Position numbers and translations under genes: made by a program
Source: Isoetes taiwanensis
Taxonomy: Eukaryota; Streptophyta; Lycopodiopsida; Isoetales; Isoetaceae
Direction of reading: 5' to 3'
Assembly: GCA_021234155.1 (NCBI GenBank)
Contig: JAJEKV010000010.1
Location: forward strand, 6,546,871 to 6,610,870
DNA: 64,000 nt
The notes under the pieces: generated by a model
Database searches by the model: none
Told to the model about the DNA's origin: nothing
What the model saw: the letters and a program-made list of their open reading frames with translations, nothing else
Shown: positions 31,617 to 43,338 of the stretch, one piece after another
Layout of the letters: each line of letters begins with the position of its first letter
Numbering within the stretch: the stretch's first letter is position 1

Positions 31617-33278
31617 TGTGACGTCCCCTACTCGTATACGATGCCCGCACCGTATACAAACAGGAGTTCATCCCCCATACCAGCTCCACACTGATACAGG
31701 GCCCTCCACAATCACTGCACCCGTGACGAGTCCCAGTGGGAAGAGTGAAGGGGTCATTTTACCCCGTCTTCCTCAGGGCCTACCTAGCTGCGGAAGCGTA
31801 AACATACATGTCAGTATACAACATAATCACATATCCACAAATGAAGGGTGGCGATCGACATCTCAGATAGATAATGATCAAGATCATACATAAGGGTCCT
31901 ACCCAAGGCTCGGACTTCGAAGGGATGATCGACGGCTTGGGTCTCCGTGAGTTCATTGCGCATGAATTCATGGCAATGGATTTGGCGGCATAAGAACATG
32001 GCATAGGGTTGTCCACTCCATCCGCCCCTCCCGTGCACACTTTGCGTAGTAGTAGGTGAAAAGTGTCGGGACTGATCAGAGTTCACGGGTGCATAGCCAA
32101 AGGGGCTATTCCCGGGTTGCATCTCCCCAGTCCCGATGGGGCAGGTAGGGATCACTCCCTCCAGAGATCTACATGCTGACTCAAGGTGACTAGAGGGCCA
32201 CTGCCCGTATTCGACTTGAACCCAATGGTGTTCACCACTTCACGGGTGTCGAGCCCATGCCTTACCCACGCTCAGTGGTAAGCCATTAGACCTAATCACA
32301 ATGATCCCCGGTAGCACTAACACACCATAGGGATCGTTCAAGAGTCGAAACACCTAACCTCCTTCTAAGCCAGTCTGGCCCCTTCACCCACAACCAGGTG
32401 TGGTTCTTGTGCACAGGCCGAATCTATAGTGTGCTAGAGAGGCTAATCTAGGAGCATCTACTACCAAGCTTTGGGTCTCTACCCCCCTTCCCCATACAAG
32501 GAGTTCATAGAGATACATCATCCATATACATCACAGAAGAACTAAAGAACTAGATCTAATCTATATCATAGAGTTAGGTTCTTTAGTTAGAGTCTGCTAT
32601 CTAGAGATCTAGAGGGCTGCTATGGGCAATTTAATAGGCTAAACCTACTGATTCAATGACTAAAAGATGGTTTAAGCTATTAAATTGCCTAAATACCTGA
32701 TCCTTGAGTGGCTCCTCCTGACCTGAGTTCGACCATCCTGCTGAAATGCTCGAATCAAGGGAAACTAATGATGCACTTCTCTCAGACAGCGTCTGGGAGG
32801 CGGTTTTGGCTCTTGAGGCAGCCAAAACAGAGCTCTAAAACCCTAGAAATGAAAAATGGGCAAGTTAGGGTTTACCCTCCTAAATAGACAAGGGGTTGGC
32901 TAGGGTTTCCAATTATCCCCTTTAGGCATGTGGGATAATTGGGAATGGGCCCACTTGCCTTTAATGGCTATGTGGCAAAATGTGCCCACATGGAAAGGTG
33001 TGCCCACATTAATGGGCATATTGGTAAATGTGCACATTAATTGCACACTTGGGTATGGCCCACTTGGCATAAAGTGTCCACATGGGAAAATGTGCACCTA
33101 GATAAATGTGCACATGGTTAAATGTGCACATTAATAAATGCACACTCCTTGCAAGTTGCCCCCTAGGGGCTACCCACCTGGCTACACGTCGGCGTACACG
33201 TCAGTCGGGGTGGCGTGTACGCGTGACGAGGCAGTACAGTATACGTCCTGGGACCGTATACTGTACTGGAATGTCACA
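31617..33278 (-). repeat. 5' LTR of the 13.3-kb Ty3 element
   Basis: 1662 bp, ends TGTGAC/GTCACA, immediately followed on the plus strand by the target duplication TAACT (33279-33283). Promoter elements within it were not identified. Confidence 0.95.
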
Positions 33279-36200
33279 TAACTCTTGAGAGCATCACATA
33301 GAGCAGGCCTGGTGTAAATGCCTTTCTAACAACCACAATCACTTTGTGATCTATTGTTGACCCTTGGGACTTGTGACCAGTCATTGCATATGCTAGTGCT
33401 AATGGGAATATCCTTTTGTACAAATGCTTGCCGTTATGGTATTTGTGAACCATCTTTGTCCTTTTAATTGTGACATATTGAAGAGAATCATTTATGCTGC
33501 ATACAATAGATTGAACTTGGTTGTTGTCGTCGATATCAATGTATGTCACTATTGCTTTTGTACCATTTGCTATTGAGGATTGGAGGTCTAAGTTTGATGT
33601 GATAATGACCTTAGAACCCGTTGCGACATATGGGATTTCGTGGAAAGTAGGTTCTGAAAGCCATGGTTCCACACCGTCCTCTTCCTTGGCATTTGTGTCA
33701 ATGTGGACTTGCACTAGCTGGTTTAACGAGAACAGCTTCAGGATTGCAAACTTATTGTAGAAGAGAACGTCCTCATTGTGGGAGCATAATACTGTAGTAT
33801 TCTGATCAATCAACTTCAGAGCTTCTGCCTTGTCAATGATGTTATTTTTTAGGTTGTTTACTAGCTCTGTATTTGTTGGCTCTCTGGTGCGAATGATATT
33901 GAGAAATGTAGAATAAGAGGGGTCCAATGAATGCCTTATGGATTGGTGAAGGTGGTATTTACGAGCTCTTTGAAAGTGAATGGAATTGGATAGCAAGCAT
34001 GCTGAGCAACATTCATCTTTATCTTTCTTGTGGTAGCAAATTGGTGGAAGTTGTGCATGGTCTCCAAACAGGAGTATTGCTCTTGTGAGAAGTATTTCAT
34101 CAATTGAAGAGGACAATACTTCTGATATTTGGCGTAGAACCATATTGAATGTGACACTTGTCATCATGGACATCTCATCTATTACGATGATGTCAAAGCT
34201 ATTTATTTGCTGATACCTTATGTCTGATCTCGACAAAGTTGAGGGCCATTGGTTTTTCACCGGTATGGCGAATTGGTTGTGCACAGTAGTTGCTCTTCTT
34301 GATATTCCGCATGCAGCTATTCCGGTTGTTGCAGTGATGAGGACACGCTTACCGGCATCTTCATAATGCTGTTGCAATTTCTTAATGAGGTAGGTTTTTC
34401 TAGAACCAGGTGTTCCTGAGATTACATGAATACCGTGTGGATTGCCCTTCAATTCTTCGAAGATTGCAGCTTGTGCATCCTTTAGAGGGTGATTGAGTTG
34501 ATGTTCATGTAACAATGTGTTATTGTTGAAGTAGCTTTCTATGTTTGGTGAGGACAGTGATGTCTCTGCTGCAGTGAGTGTCTTGCTTAATATTGCATGA
34601 AGCATTTGCATTTGCTCCTCGTCTTCCAGTAGATGATACTCAATGTAGGAACCAATGTGCTTGATGACGTCTTCTTCACAATTCATAATACCGCGGAGCT
34701 GACATTCAAGGATGTATGATTCTCCAGTGGTCTCTGTAGAGATTAGTTCGGACTCATGTGCAAACGGGATTTCTGAAAGTAGGATGTTGTAACAGAATTC
34801 TTCCATATGATGAACTGGGTGGTAGTCAGTGAATCTAACCATTTGGTTTGTTTTGCATATCTTGTTTCCATAGTTGTCTATGGCATAAGGATCTTTCTTG
34901 CTGCTAGGAGGATGGACACAATAGTTCTTCCAAAATTGCTTGAAAGTTAGGTGTTGCATAGAGCTTGGTCTTGCGACGTACAAGTCAACTGCATGGAGTG
35001 TAGGGCTTGAACCCCTACGTACGAGACGTTGCCTTGTTGAAGGTGGGGATGTGTCTATGAAAGTGACTGTGTCTGATCTTTGGATCGTTGGGATTTGTAA
35101 GCATGTGAGCACTGCTTCTGTTGCTGATATTGGTTTCGACAGAACCATGGCGGATATTAGCTTGCACTTTGTATCATCCAAACCAGGCAACCCCAATTTT
35201 CTTATGTCATCTGCATTCAAGTTTAAATGACCATAGGGTTCACTTTTCATAGCGTACTTTAACAAATAAAATGACCAATTGCCATTTGTTACTCTCTGAA
35301 GGTTCATATGGGCGCCCCACAACATTAGTACAGTTGGGTGATATGGGACTACTCTTTGATGTTCTTTTTCTGGGCGATAGTATATCCATCTCTCACCTTT
35401 TTCATCAAGCTGGGCATTATGGAGAACATGTGGCTTAAATGGGAATCCGTATTTGCAATGCCTCGTTTTTCCATTTAAGTAGCATGAGTCCCTACAAATA
35501 TGGATTTGTTTTGTGACAACTAAGTTGTGGACAAATTGATCGTTTGATGGCTTGGGAATGTAAGCAACAATTTCATTTGTGATGCGGTCTACGTCTTCAT
35601 TGGCAAGCCAAAGGATGATGTGAGCATGCAAGGAGTGTCGGTTTTGTACCTCGTATTGTATGACGTGGTGAATGACATTTCCTAGTATTCCATTACTCTT
35701 TAACACGTACAATTTGAGGAACATTTGTAGCCTACTATGGAATAACAAGGCACATTCCACTGGACAATCTATCCACGTGAATGTGTGGTTTATTTGTTGG
35801 ACTATTTTCTCGATTTCATCAATTTCTGGCCATCTTGTATTGGAAACCTCATCTGATGTCAAAGTCAAGAACAATGTTGGAATTCCCCAGTACTGTACCA
35901 TTGTTAATAAGTCTTTTAAATGCTTGCGGTGCCACGATGGGGAATTGGGGATTGTTTTGGGCACTTTAGATTTTATCACATGGCGCATGCATTCAATATC
36001 TGTGGATGTGGGATGCTTTCTTTTGTATTTTAGCATGTCTCGGTCCAAGTAGCAGTTGTTTATGGAGTTGGCGAGAAGGACAGATTGTCTAACTTGAAAC
36101 ATCATGAGAAGGTATGGTTTGTATACTGTAAAGATGGAGAAGAGACAACTAATACGTGTCTTCAGGTGTTGGAAAATGTCGTCTTTGTCTTGTTGCATTG

Positions 36201-37169
36201 TTCCATGGGGAAAGAGAAAAGGGAATATACATGATTCAAGGGTGAATGCCACCTCTTGTGCAATTTTGTCAATAATACTTCTGTTAATCACAAGGCCAAT
36301 AACATCTGTGTAGGTTGGGTAGTTGTTTGTGGTAGATGTTTGTCTTGGTACTAGCTTTGGGAGCTCATAAACATTGCCCTCTGAAAATGGTTGGGTTGTT
36401 TGATAGGACGACATGTCTTCCAAAATAGAGAAGGCACGTATGTTCATATGTTGCATTGATGCATATGCTTGGTCATTTTTTGATCGTTCTGCTATTTTTT
36501 GAACCACACTTGCTGGTAAGATGCAAAGTCATGTTCTTGGATTTGGTCTCTCATACAATGTTAGGAATTGCTTGACTAACATGTTGTTGTTCAGTAAGAA
36601 CCCCAACAAACTTGCAACTGTTTTATTGTGTGAGTCATTGCTGAGACAGTCGTCTATGTCACCCCAACTTACAAGGGGATTGTCAAGGAGGCTCCTTTGC
36701 TGACTAGATCCAGTAGCTATAGAATTGAATTTCTTCTTCACAACTATGGAAATGTCCATCAACGATAGCAACTGAGTATAAAATATTGGCAAGGTAAGTA
36801 CTTGTCTTATGTACATTGGAGAGTAGGCTGGACTTGTAGATGTGGTGCCATTTGAACGATTGCACTTGCTACATTTGTAGTATCTAGCATTTGTAGCTGA
36901 AGTGTGCTTGTACAAAAAAGGGTTAATCAAGCAAAATGGAGGAGCATGTAGGTTGTCATGATAATGGAATTCGGCTGCATGATCAGAAGGTTGGCTGTAG
37001 GATGCCTTGCCACAAATTGCGCAAATTTGCATGTTTTTGATGAGACTAGCTGTGTCTTTTATCCAATGGCTTGCAATGATTGAATTTCTAGCCAAGAGGT
37101 GGCCGTTGGTCTTAAAGCAACTCGTCTTTTTTTAAACATTCTGGCTCGTGCTTCATTTCTTTTCTTCAT
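33279..37169 (-). pseudogene. Helitron RepHel transposase, interrupted by the Ty3 element
   Basis: Likely start ATG at 37169 (MKKRNEARARMFK), with a one-base shift in an A-run at about 37127-37133. The frame continues to 33279 with one premature TGA (36529-36531). Beyond the inserted Ty3 element it resumes at 20011 and ends at TAA 19923-19925. Order: zinc-finger region (CAICGK...HAAEFHYH, then CSKCNRS); Rep nuclease with the HUH motif in RHSLHAHIILW (35611-35640) and the two-tyrosine motif FYLLKYAMK; PIF1-type helicase with a Walker A variant GTPGSRKT (about 34390-34432), Walker B IIVIDEMSMM and the C-terminal motif TGHKSQGSTI. RepHel nicks and unwinds DNA during rolling-circle transposition. 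The Walker A has Arg where Gly is usual. Total coding length is about 1300 codons. The Ty3 insertion lies about 30 codons before the natural stop. Confidence 0.93.
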
Positions 37170-37638
37170 AGGGTGGTCTTCCTATTTAAATTTTGTAGGG
37201 CTTCCTCTTCCATTCCTGTTCATATAATCTTGGTTTTAGAAACACATTTACTTTGTTGTAAACTGTTTCCCATAGGCCTGCTTAATCTATAAAAGTCTAT
37301 TACCATGGTCTACCACTGAGGCTTGGCTTTCTCTGAAGCAACACTATTTTTCATGTACTTCCCAATTTACTTTTTGTTTCTAGTTAATGTTTCATGTAAC
37401 AAGTACTTATTTTATAACAAACATATGAATTTTGGGCTCCAGATTTAAATGTGCATTAGTCAAAGTTTACCTTTTTGAAGGATATTTCAAAAAAATGTAA
37501 TCTTTGAATCGTTAGAGGTGAATCTGCACAATAAGATATGACAGACTTAGACATGAAACCTTATAGATGAAACCTTAGAGATGAAAATGAAACCTCATGA
37601 CGTTAAAGCAATGATGTACAATGACTTTTTGGTAGTAT
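37170..37638. other. Upstream region of the Helitron gene
   Basis: AT-rich, no coding frame of note. The Helitron 5' terminus (TC...) should lie at or beyond this point, but I could not fix it. Bases 37598-37638 match a motif repeated at 41249 and 41347. Confidence 0.4.
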
Positions 37639-38302
37639 TGTTGATCCAAGATTTGCACCTTGATCAACACCCAGGTATAAGTACTTGTGGTCTGGACCTC
37701 CAGAGCTGTTTATGTGCACAGCTCAAGCCTTTGCCTCTACAAAAGCATAGTCTGCTGGTATTTAAAGCTGTTGTGCTAAACTATGTGAAGCTTGCAGGTA
37801 GGCATATGCACAGACGAATGTTAGCAAATGGACTTGTATTGGCAAATGTGGAAAAATGAATTTGAAATTTGATAGAAGCTTGCAAGAAGGTAATAATCAG
37901 ACAAATATGATGTTCTGGACACTAGTTTTAAAATGGATCTTCTCAATGGAATAACACTGGGCATTTCATACTACTGTGATTTGGCAGCTTAAATCAATAC
38001 GATTGAATGCGACAACACTCAATTCTTACTGGTAGAAGCTTTACCACCATGACAATTACAGGGTAATGCACGATCTCAAAAGGACATGGACAACGACCAA
38101 GATAGATTTTGGAAATTTGAATTTATGCTTCAAGGACAACAATACAATAATTTCTGACAAAGCTATATGCAAATGCTTGCAGACGGCCCGTGAGTTTTCG
38201 CTTGCAAAGATCCTGCCTTTATACTTGCTTTGCATCGATGCTTTCCTCAAGACTCCATCTTAATCCTTTGCCGAAAAAAGAGAATTAATCTCCACCATTT
38301 GC
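37639..38302. repeat. 664-bp direct repeat, copy A
   Basis: Begins TGTTGATCCAAGATTTGC and ends CTCCACCATTTGC. It is nearly identical to, and the same length as, copy B at 40024-40687. Its right edge falls within the last codons of the 448-codon ORF on the minus strand. Confidence 0.95.
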
Positions 38303-39631
38303 ATAAAAACTAAAGGAATCCTGAAAATTTTGGCCAATAGATGGGATGCTGGACATTCTTGCTACTGACAACATGATGTCTCCTTCCTGTATTGATTCAT
38401 CAAACAAATTTTCAATGCCAGAGCTTACCTCAAAAGCTTGCAATCCTCCTTCTATAGGCTGTAAGCCTTGCTTTTCTGCTTCATTACATCTCATTAGTGC
38501 AATATGCTGACGCTTTGCTGGTTCTGCTAGATGCAAACATTCTGGATCACCAAGAGCCTTGGCATGGAGAAAAGGAAGCGCTTGAGACAACTTTATTACT
38601 TCAAGACATTCCACTTCAAAGTTCTTAGGCTTCTGCAAATCTCTTGCTGGAGTATCTGAGGGTGCTGCCATCAAAGTAGAATCGCCTGGCACATCTCCTG
38701 CCAGATGTGCTTCCTGCTTCTGATTAACACTGCATACATCAGAGCCTGTAGCTTGAGAGTCGTTGGCTAGTGTGTCCATAGAACTGTGACCTTGTAACCC
38801 CTTGATTTCTGTTGAACTTTTAAACAGACTTGCAATGTTCAAGCTTATCTCTGAAACTTGCCAATCTTCTACATATCTTTTTTGTGCAGGCTCTAGATCT
38901 TTCTGAGTTTCATCTTCATACCACATGGACACCAGGTTACCTTCTTGGCATTGTATCAATCCAGACTCCAAATCCATACCTTGTTCATTTACCTCATTCA
39001 ATGGCCGCGGTGCAGCATATTGTTCTGGGAGTTCTATTTCCTGGTTATAGGCTTCCCTTTGAAAAAAAGATCCAATATTACTATTATTCCTGCTATTATT
39101 ACATACAAATAATATTTCTAAATCATATAATCTACACTGCTCCCCTTCAAACATATCCAATCCTTCAGACTTATTTGATGCTGCAAACCCAAAAGAATCT
39201 TCAGAGTTACTTGCGGCTGCAAACTCAAAAGACTCAGACAGTTGTTCATGTAACTTATTCGACACATTTGTCCCTAAAATGCTATGTTCGCTTGCTTTTT
39301 GCCATCTATCCTGTTCCAGATCTGATACCTCTGTGAAACCAACAAATGCAATAGGAAAATGTTCTTGTAGTTGAACCTCTTCTTGGGGGCAAAGATTTTC
39401 GTGTGGCCCAACTGCTCCATGCTGCTTCAAATCAACTAAATCTGTAAAATTCACAATAGCAGAATGAGAATGTTCTTGCAGTTGAACCTCTTCTTTGAGA
39501 CAAAGATTTTCCTGTGGCCCAATTGCTCCATACTGCTCTAACTCTGTAAAACCCACAAAAGCATAATGGGTACCTTGCTCCAAACAAGCCACATCCAATT
39601 CCTCAGAACCTGAAACGTTTTTTTGTTCCAA
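38285..39631 (-). CDS. Acidic repeat-containing protein, unknown
   Basis: A 448-codon minus-strand frame. The first codon is TTG and an in-frame TAG lies just upstream, overlapping a possible splice acceptor (CATATAG), so the true start is probably in an upstream exon. The N-terminal part has three imperfect repeats of about 45 residues (AFVGFTEL.., ENLCLKEEVQLQEH; IVNFTDL.., ENLCPQEEVQLQEH; AFVGFTEV). The rest is acidic and Ser/Glu-rich without a recognised domain. It is flanked upstream by a zinc-knuckle frame on the same strand, and the two may be exons of one gene. It contains no internal stop over 1.3 kb, which argues for recent constraint or youth. Confidence 0.55.
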   Translation of the reverse strand: MEQKNVSGSEELDVACLEQGTHYAFVGFTELEQYGAIGPQENLCLKEEVQLQEHSHSAIVNFTDLVDLKQHGAVGPHENLCPQEEVQLQEHFPIAFVGFTEVSDLEQDRWQKASEHSILGTNVSNKLHEQLSESFEFAAASNSEDSFGFAASNKSEGLDMFEGEQCRLYDLEILFVCNNSRNNSNIGSFFQREAYNQEIELPEQYAAPRPLNEVNEQGMDLESGLIQCQEGNLVSMWYEDETQKDLEPAQKRYVEDWQVSEISLNIASLFKSSTEIKGLQGHSSMDTLANDSQATGSDVCSVNQKQEAHLAGDVPGDSTLMAAPSDTPARDLQKPKNFEVECLEVIKLSQALPFLHAKALGDPECLHLAEPAKRQHIALMRCNEAEKQGLQPIEGGLQAFEVSSGIENLFDESIQEGDIMLSVARMSSIPSIGQNFQDSFSFYANGGD

Positions 39632-39640
39632 ATGAGTGTT

Positions 39641-40010
39641 CTATATGCATCCAACAGAGTGTTTCTCATGTTGCAACTGTATGGTCCTGCCATGAAAAAC
39701 GTTGACAGAATTTTTTGGAGCTGGCATTGAAATTTGTGGGGCGATGGGGCACTGAAGACGGCGGTGGCCTTTGACTCTGCAGTAAGTGCATATTCCATGC
39801 AAGTTATGGAATGTAATCACATGGCAATGCTTGATGGTATGTCCTGATAGATAGCAGTATTCACAGACCACTCCTATGCAATCTTTACACCCCTTACCTA
39901 CACAAAATTCACATGGTGGACCTTCATGTACTTCTCGTTGCTGTGGTTGATGCATAACATTCTGAATAATTTCAAGCTGCAAGTGAATGCTACCAAGAGC
40001 TTATCTCGGT
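39641..40010 (-). CDS. CCHC zinc-knuckle protein segment
   Basis: Minus-strand frame with a Cys-rich start (CEFCVGKGCKDC) and two C-X2-C-X4-H-X4-C knuckles: CEYCYLSGHTIKHC and CTYCRVKGHRRLQC. Such knuckles bind single-stranded nucleic acid. There is no gag capsid domain next to it, so it is not an obvious retroelement gag. It is likely the first part of a gene whose next exon is the acidic ORF at 38285-39631. The 5' end lies close to the 664-bp repeat copy B. Confidence 0.6.
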
Positions 40011-40023
40011 AGGACCTCCATAA

Positions 40024-40687
40024 TGTTGATCCAAGATTTGCACCTTGATCAACACCCAGGTATAAGTACTTGTGGTCTGGACCTCCAGAGCTGTTTATGT
40101 GCACAGCTCAAGCCTTTGCCTCTACAAAAGCATAGTCTGCTGGTATTTAAAGCTGTTGTGCTAAACTATGTGAAGCTTGCAGGTAGGCATAGGCACAGAC
40201 GAATGTTAGCAAATGGACTTGTATTGGCAAATGTGGAAAAATGAATTTGAAATTTGATAGAAGCTTGCAAGAAGGTAATAATCAGACAAATATGATGTTC
40301 TGGACACTAGTTTTAAAATGGATCTTCTCAATGGAATAACACTGGGCATTTCATACTACTGTGATTTGGCAGCTTAAATCAATACGATTGAATGCGACAA
40401 CACTCAATTCTTACTGGTAGAAGCTTTAACACCATGACAATTACAGGGTAATGCACGATCTCAAAAGGACATGGACAACGACCAAGATAGATTTTGGAAA
40501 TTTGAATTTATGCTTCAAGGACAACAATACAATAATTTCTGACAAAGCTATATGCAAATGCTTGCAGACGGCCCGTGAGTTTTCGCTTGCAAAGATCCTG
40601 CCTTTATACTTGCTTTGCATCGATGCTTTCCTCAAGACTCCATCTTAATCCTTTGCCGAAAAAAGAGAATTAATCTCCACCATTTGC
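40024..40687. repeat. 664-bp direct repeat, copy B
   Basis: Same length and almost the same sequence as 37639-38302 (for example GGCATAGGCACAG against GGCATATGCACAG). Copies A and B bracket the zinc-knuckle/acidic ORF pair. No flanking target duplication and no TG...CA ends were found, so these are not convincing LTRs. Confidence 0.95.
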
Positions 40688-41040
40688 CGACTTCTCTCCA
40701 CCGACTTCCTTCCTAAAATATTGCTTCATCCTTAGCATCTTAGCATGCTAGTATAACAATGCCCAGGTTATTTTACCATGTGGTGTAAGGCAATTATGGG
40801 AGAGATAGGCCAATGCCAATGCCAATGCCAATGCCAATGGTTCAAATATAGAAAAATAGTTTGTGGAAATGGACATGTAAAAAGAAAGGAAAACAAAAGT
40901 CCTAATATTTTTTAATAATATTTTTGAGAAACGTAAGGGATAGGCTAAGGGCAAAAGGCAAGAGTGTTCAATGTTGGCCAACGGGCCAACAAGTATTTAA
41001 AGCAAAAGATGTTTTTAGCAAAGATTCAAGCTCATCATGT
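40688..41040. other. Intergenic stretch with (CCAATG)n
   Basis: Contains a short CCAATG tandem run at about 40811-40840. The last ~40 bases start the block that is repeated further right. No gene recognised. Confidence 0.5.
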
Positions 41041-41580
41041 AACGACATTCTCTTCCAATGAGGATGTTCAACCTCAAGAGGGAGGGATGACATGAACTCC
41101 TTAACAAAATTGGTTGTTTTTCCAATACGCTAGCTTTAACAACTCCAATTACCTACATTTTTTCTTGGTGGAGTGTGCAATATCTATGTATAGTGTCGTT
41201 ATAGGACATGCTCGACTCGAGAATGCCTTTGCTGCTTTAGGTCTTTTCATGATGTTAAAGCAATGATGTACAATGACTTTCTGGTAGTATTTAAAGCAAA
41301 AGATGTTTTTAGCAAAGATTCAAGCTCATCATGTTAGGTCTTTTCATGATGTTAAAGCAATGATGTACAATGACTTTCTGGTAGTATTTAAAGCAAAAGA
41401 TGTTTTTAGCAAAGATTCAAGCTCATCATGTAACGACATTCTCTTCCAATGAGGATGTTCAACCTCAAGAGGGAGGGATGACATGAACTCCTTAAAAATT
41501 GGTTGATTTTCCAATACGCTAGCTTTAACAACTCCAATTACCTACATTTTTTCTTGGTGGAGTAGGTTTTTGGTTCACCA
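40998..41580. repeat. Local patchwork duplications
   Basis: A ~130-bp block starting AACGACATTCTCTTCCAATG (41041) recurs at 41432. A ~85-bp block starting ATGATGTTAAAGCAATGATG recurs at about 41249 and 41347, and part of it at 37598. The pieces are arranged like repeated template switching. Confidence 0.85.
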
Positions 41581-41857
41581 CATTAGGTATCAGCACGATG
41601 TCATTCAACCTAAATGGTTCACCTTCAACCAATCTATAGTTGACAAGCAAGGTTGTGAATCCTGGGCCACATCAGATTAGGAGCATTTGTTCATATCCCA
41701 TTATTATTATTATTTTAAATACCAATATCTTCTCTTATTATTATGTATGAAAGGTTTGTAATTGGGATCGATTCTTTATTCCATGCATCTTTGTGTGGGA
41801 GAGATCTTTCTTTAATAACACAGACGCATCAGATTTTTCAACCAAGCATGTAAACAA

Positions 41858-42243
41858 CTATGAATTTCGTTGCAGTTGGATTTTCTTTTCTTCTATGAAT
41901 GACAAAAATGAGAGTATGCCATGGATATGCGATTGTTGTTTTCTTAAGTGTTGCCGAACTATAGCTTGGAGTGTATTCAATTCTGAAAGGGTCATGTTTG
42001 GACGTTCTTCCAAGTTGACATGGAATGACGTCATTGAAGCATGCAAATCAATGATGGATTGCTCCAACTGAGCAATGCCTTGAAGCACATTGTCTGTATC
42101 ATTATTTCTAGGCGCCTGTAAAATAAAAGCATGATGTTAATTGATGCTTTTTCTTTTTTGATGCAACAGAAAATTTGTCTTACGATAGGGTTGAGGATGG
42201 GAAGATCTTCAGCACGTAAGTTGTCTTCATTATTATCTTCCAT
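41858..42243 (-). CDS. Small two-exon coiled-coil-like gene, unknown
   Basis: Exon 1 (42184-42243) encodes MEDNNEDNLRAEDLPILNPI and ends at a GTAAGA donor. Exon 2 (41858-42115) follows a TTTTACAG acceptor and continues in phase 0 with APRNNDTDNVLQGIAQLEQS to a TGA-type stop. The intron is 68 bp, a plausible plant minimum. The product is 105 residues, acidic at the N-terminus and helical with heptad-like spacing afterwards. I do not recognise it. It could be a complete small gene or the tail of a larger captured gene. Confidence 0.5.
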
Positions 42244-42510
42244 CTTTGGCCTAAGACACAGCTGGGCGCTCTATAAATCCAATGTTCGGAGGTTGTACGT
42301 AAAGGTTAAATACGTAATCAAGCTTGAGCAAAAAATACTTGATGGGCTTGACCAAAAGCAGATATTGTAGTAGCAAATGCAGGTTTGCCATATACATGCA
42401 ATGAACTTTTGATTCCAAAGGACTGGCTATAGTGGGATTCACCGTATTGAATGTGAGGAGAAATCCAGAAGGAAGATTTACTGAAAATCTATCAACTAAG
42501 CGCTTATGGG

Positions 42511-42835
42511 ATGTATGTATTAGCTTAAGTCAAGGTTGTGAATGTGCATTTTTCATGTTTGTTCCTTTTCAGACAAAATCTGTACACTGCATAAAGGGGG
42601 CTTGTAACATATTAAGAAAGTAATCCGGTGGTGACATTAAAATGACAGTGAACTCAACAACAAAGAAGCTGAAGGTTTTGTGACTTCATGGATTTCGTCA
42701 AAATGCTTCAAATTTCTAAGGAAGAATGTTGTATTTAAGAAGAAAATTGAAGCACACAGTGGATGGACTGGCTATGTTGATGTACTACATGTTTTGTCTT
42801 TTGTATAACAAATTGACAGTGAAGATACTGCCTCT
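42511..42835. repeat. 325-bp duplicated block, copy 1
   Basis: Begins ATGTATGTATTAGCTTAAGT and ends GAAGATACTGCCTCT. It is nearly identical to 43339-43663. Confidence 0.93.
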
Positions 42836-42869
42836 AAGTGAGGAAGCTTGAAAGATGTATCTAAGTCCC

Positions 42870-43225
42870 AAAACAGACCACAGACTTATGGGCCATGATG
42901 GGGATTACAAAATATGCCTGGGATGGGAAACATAATTTGGCTCTAGAATGTGTTTCAGATATGCAAGTAGAAGTCATGCAGCTAAATGAACTGTCCCTAT
43001 CGATCAAAATAATCGTATGCAGCAGGATTGGATCAATAGAGCAAGGTAGGCTTGTCCATGGGCACATTATTAAAATGAAACTACAATCAGACCTTCTATT
43101 GTAGGCTATGCAGAGCAGGCTAACGGCATTCTTATTCAAGAATCTTGGAGGGAGATGGGAAAAGAAGGCATAGATCCAAAGGAAGCAACATTTCAGGGTG
43201 TTCTCTTAGCACACTTTACCACACA
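42870..43225 (+). pseudogene. PPR protein fragment
   Basis: Plus-strand translation gives ECVSDMQVEVMQLNELSLS and then CSRIGSIEQGRLVHGHIIK. After a TAG, the neighbouring frame gives VGYAEQANG and EGIDPKEATFQGVLLA. These are typical pieces of PLS-type pentatricopeptide repeat proteins, which edit or process organelle RNA. Frame breaks show that it is a remnant. Confidence 0.75.
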
Positions 43226-43338
43226 ATTATATTGCTCACCTCTCATTATGCTTGCAAGACTGAATAATATTTTCAATCGAAATGGAATTTTAACTCTGGC
43301 AAACAACCTTGCAAACAAGACACTAAGCTAAAGGGGCT

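Larger units (their letters stand above)
20017..33278 (-). mobile_element. Complete Ty3/gypsy chromovirus, 13.3 kb, with extra ORFs
   Basis: The element is read on the minus strand. Order: 5' LTR (31617-33278), primer-binding site (31604-31615), H3-like extra ORF (29707-30958), second extra ORF (27508-28994), gag (25967-27337), pol (22554-25970), duplicated polypurine tract (21682-21736) and 3' LTR (20017-21681). LTRs start TGTGAC and end GTCACA. The flanking 5-bp duplication TAACT proves one insertion event. Domain order protease, reverse transcriptase, RNase H, integrase, chromodomain places it in the Ty3 chromoviruses. Coding regions carry three pol stops, frameshifts in both extra ORFs and a chromodomain deletion, so this copy is unlikely to move on its own. 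It is inserted within the Helitron RepHel gene. Confidence 0.97.

Noticed and set aside
37639-40687. The 664-bp repeats as LTRs of a small retroelement
   Set aside because: No TG...CA ends, no target duplication, no primer-binding site or polypurine tract next to them.
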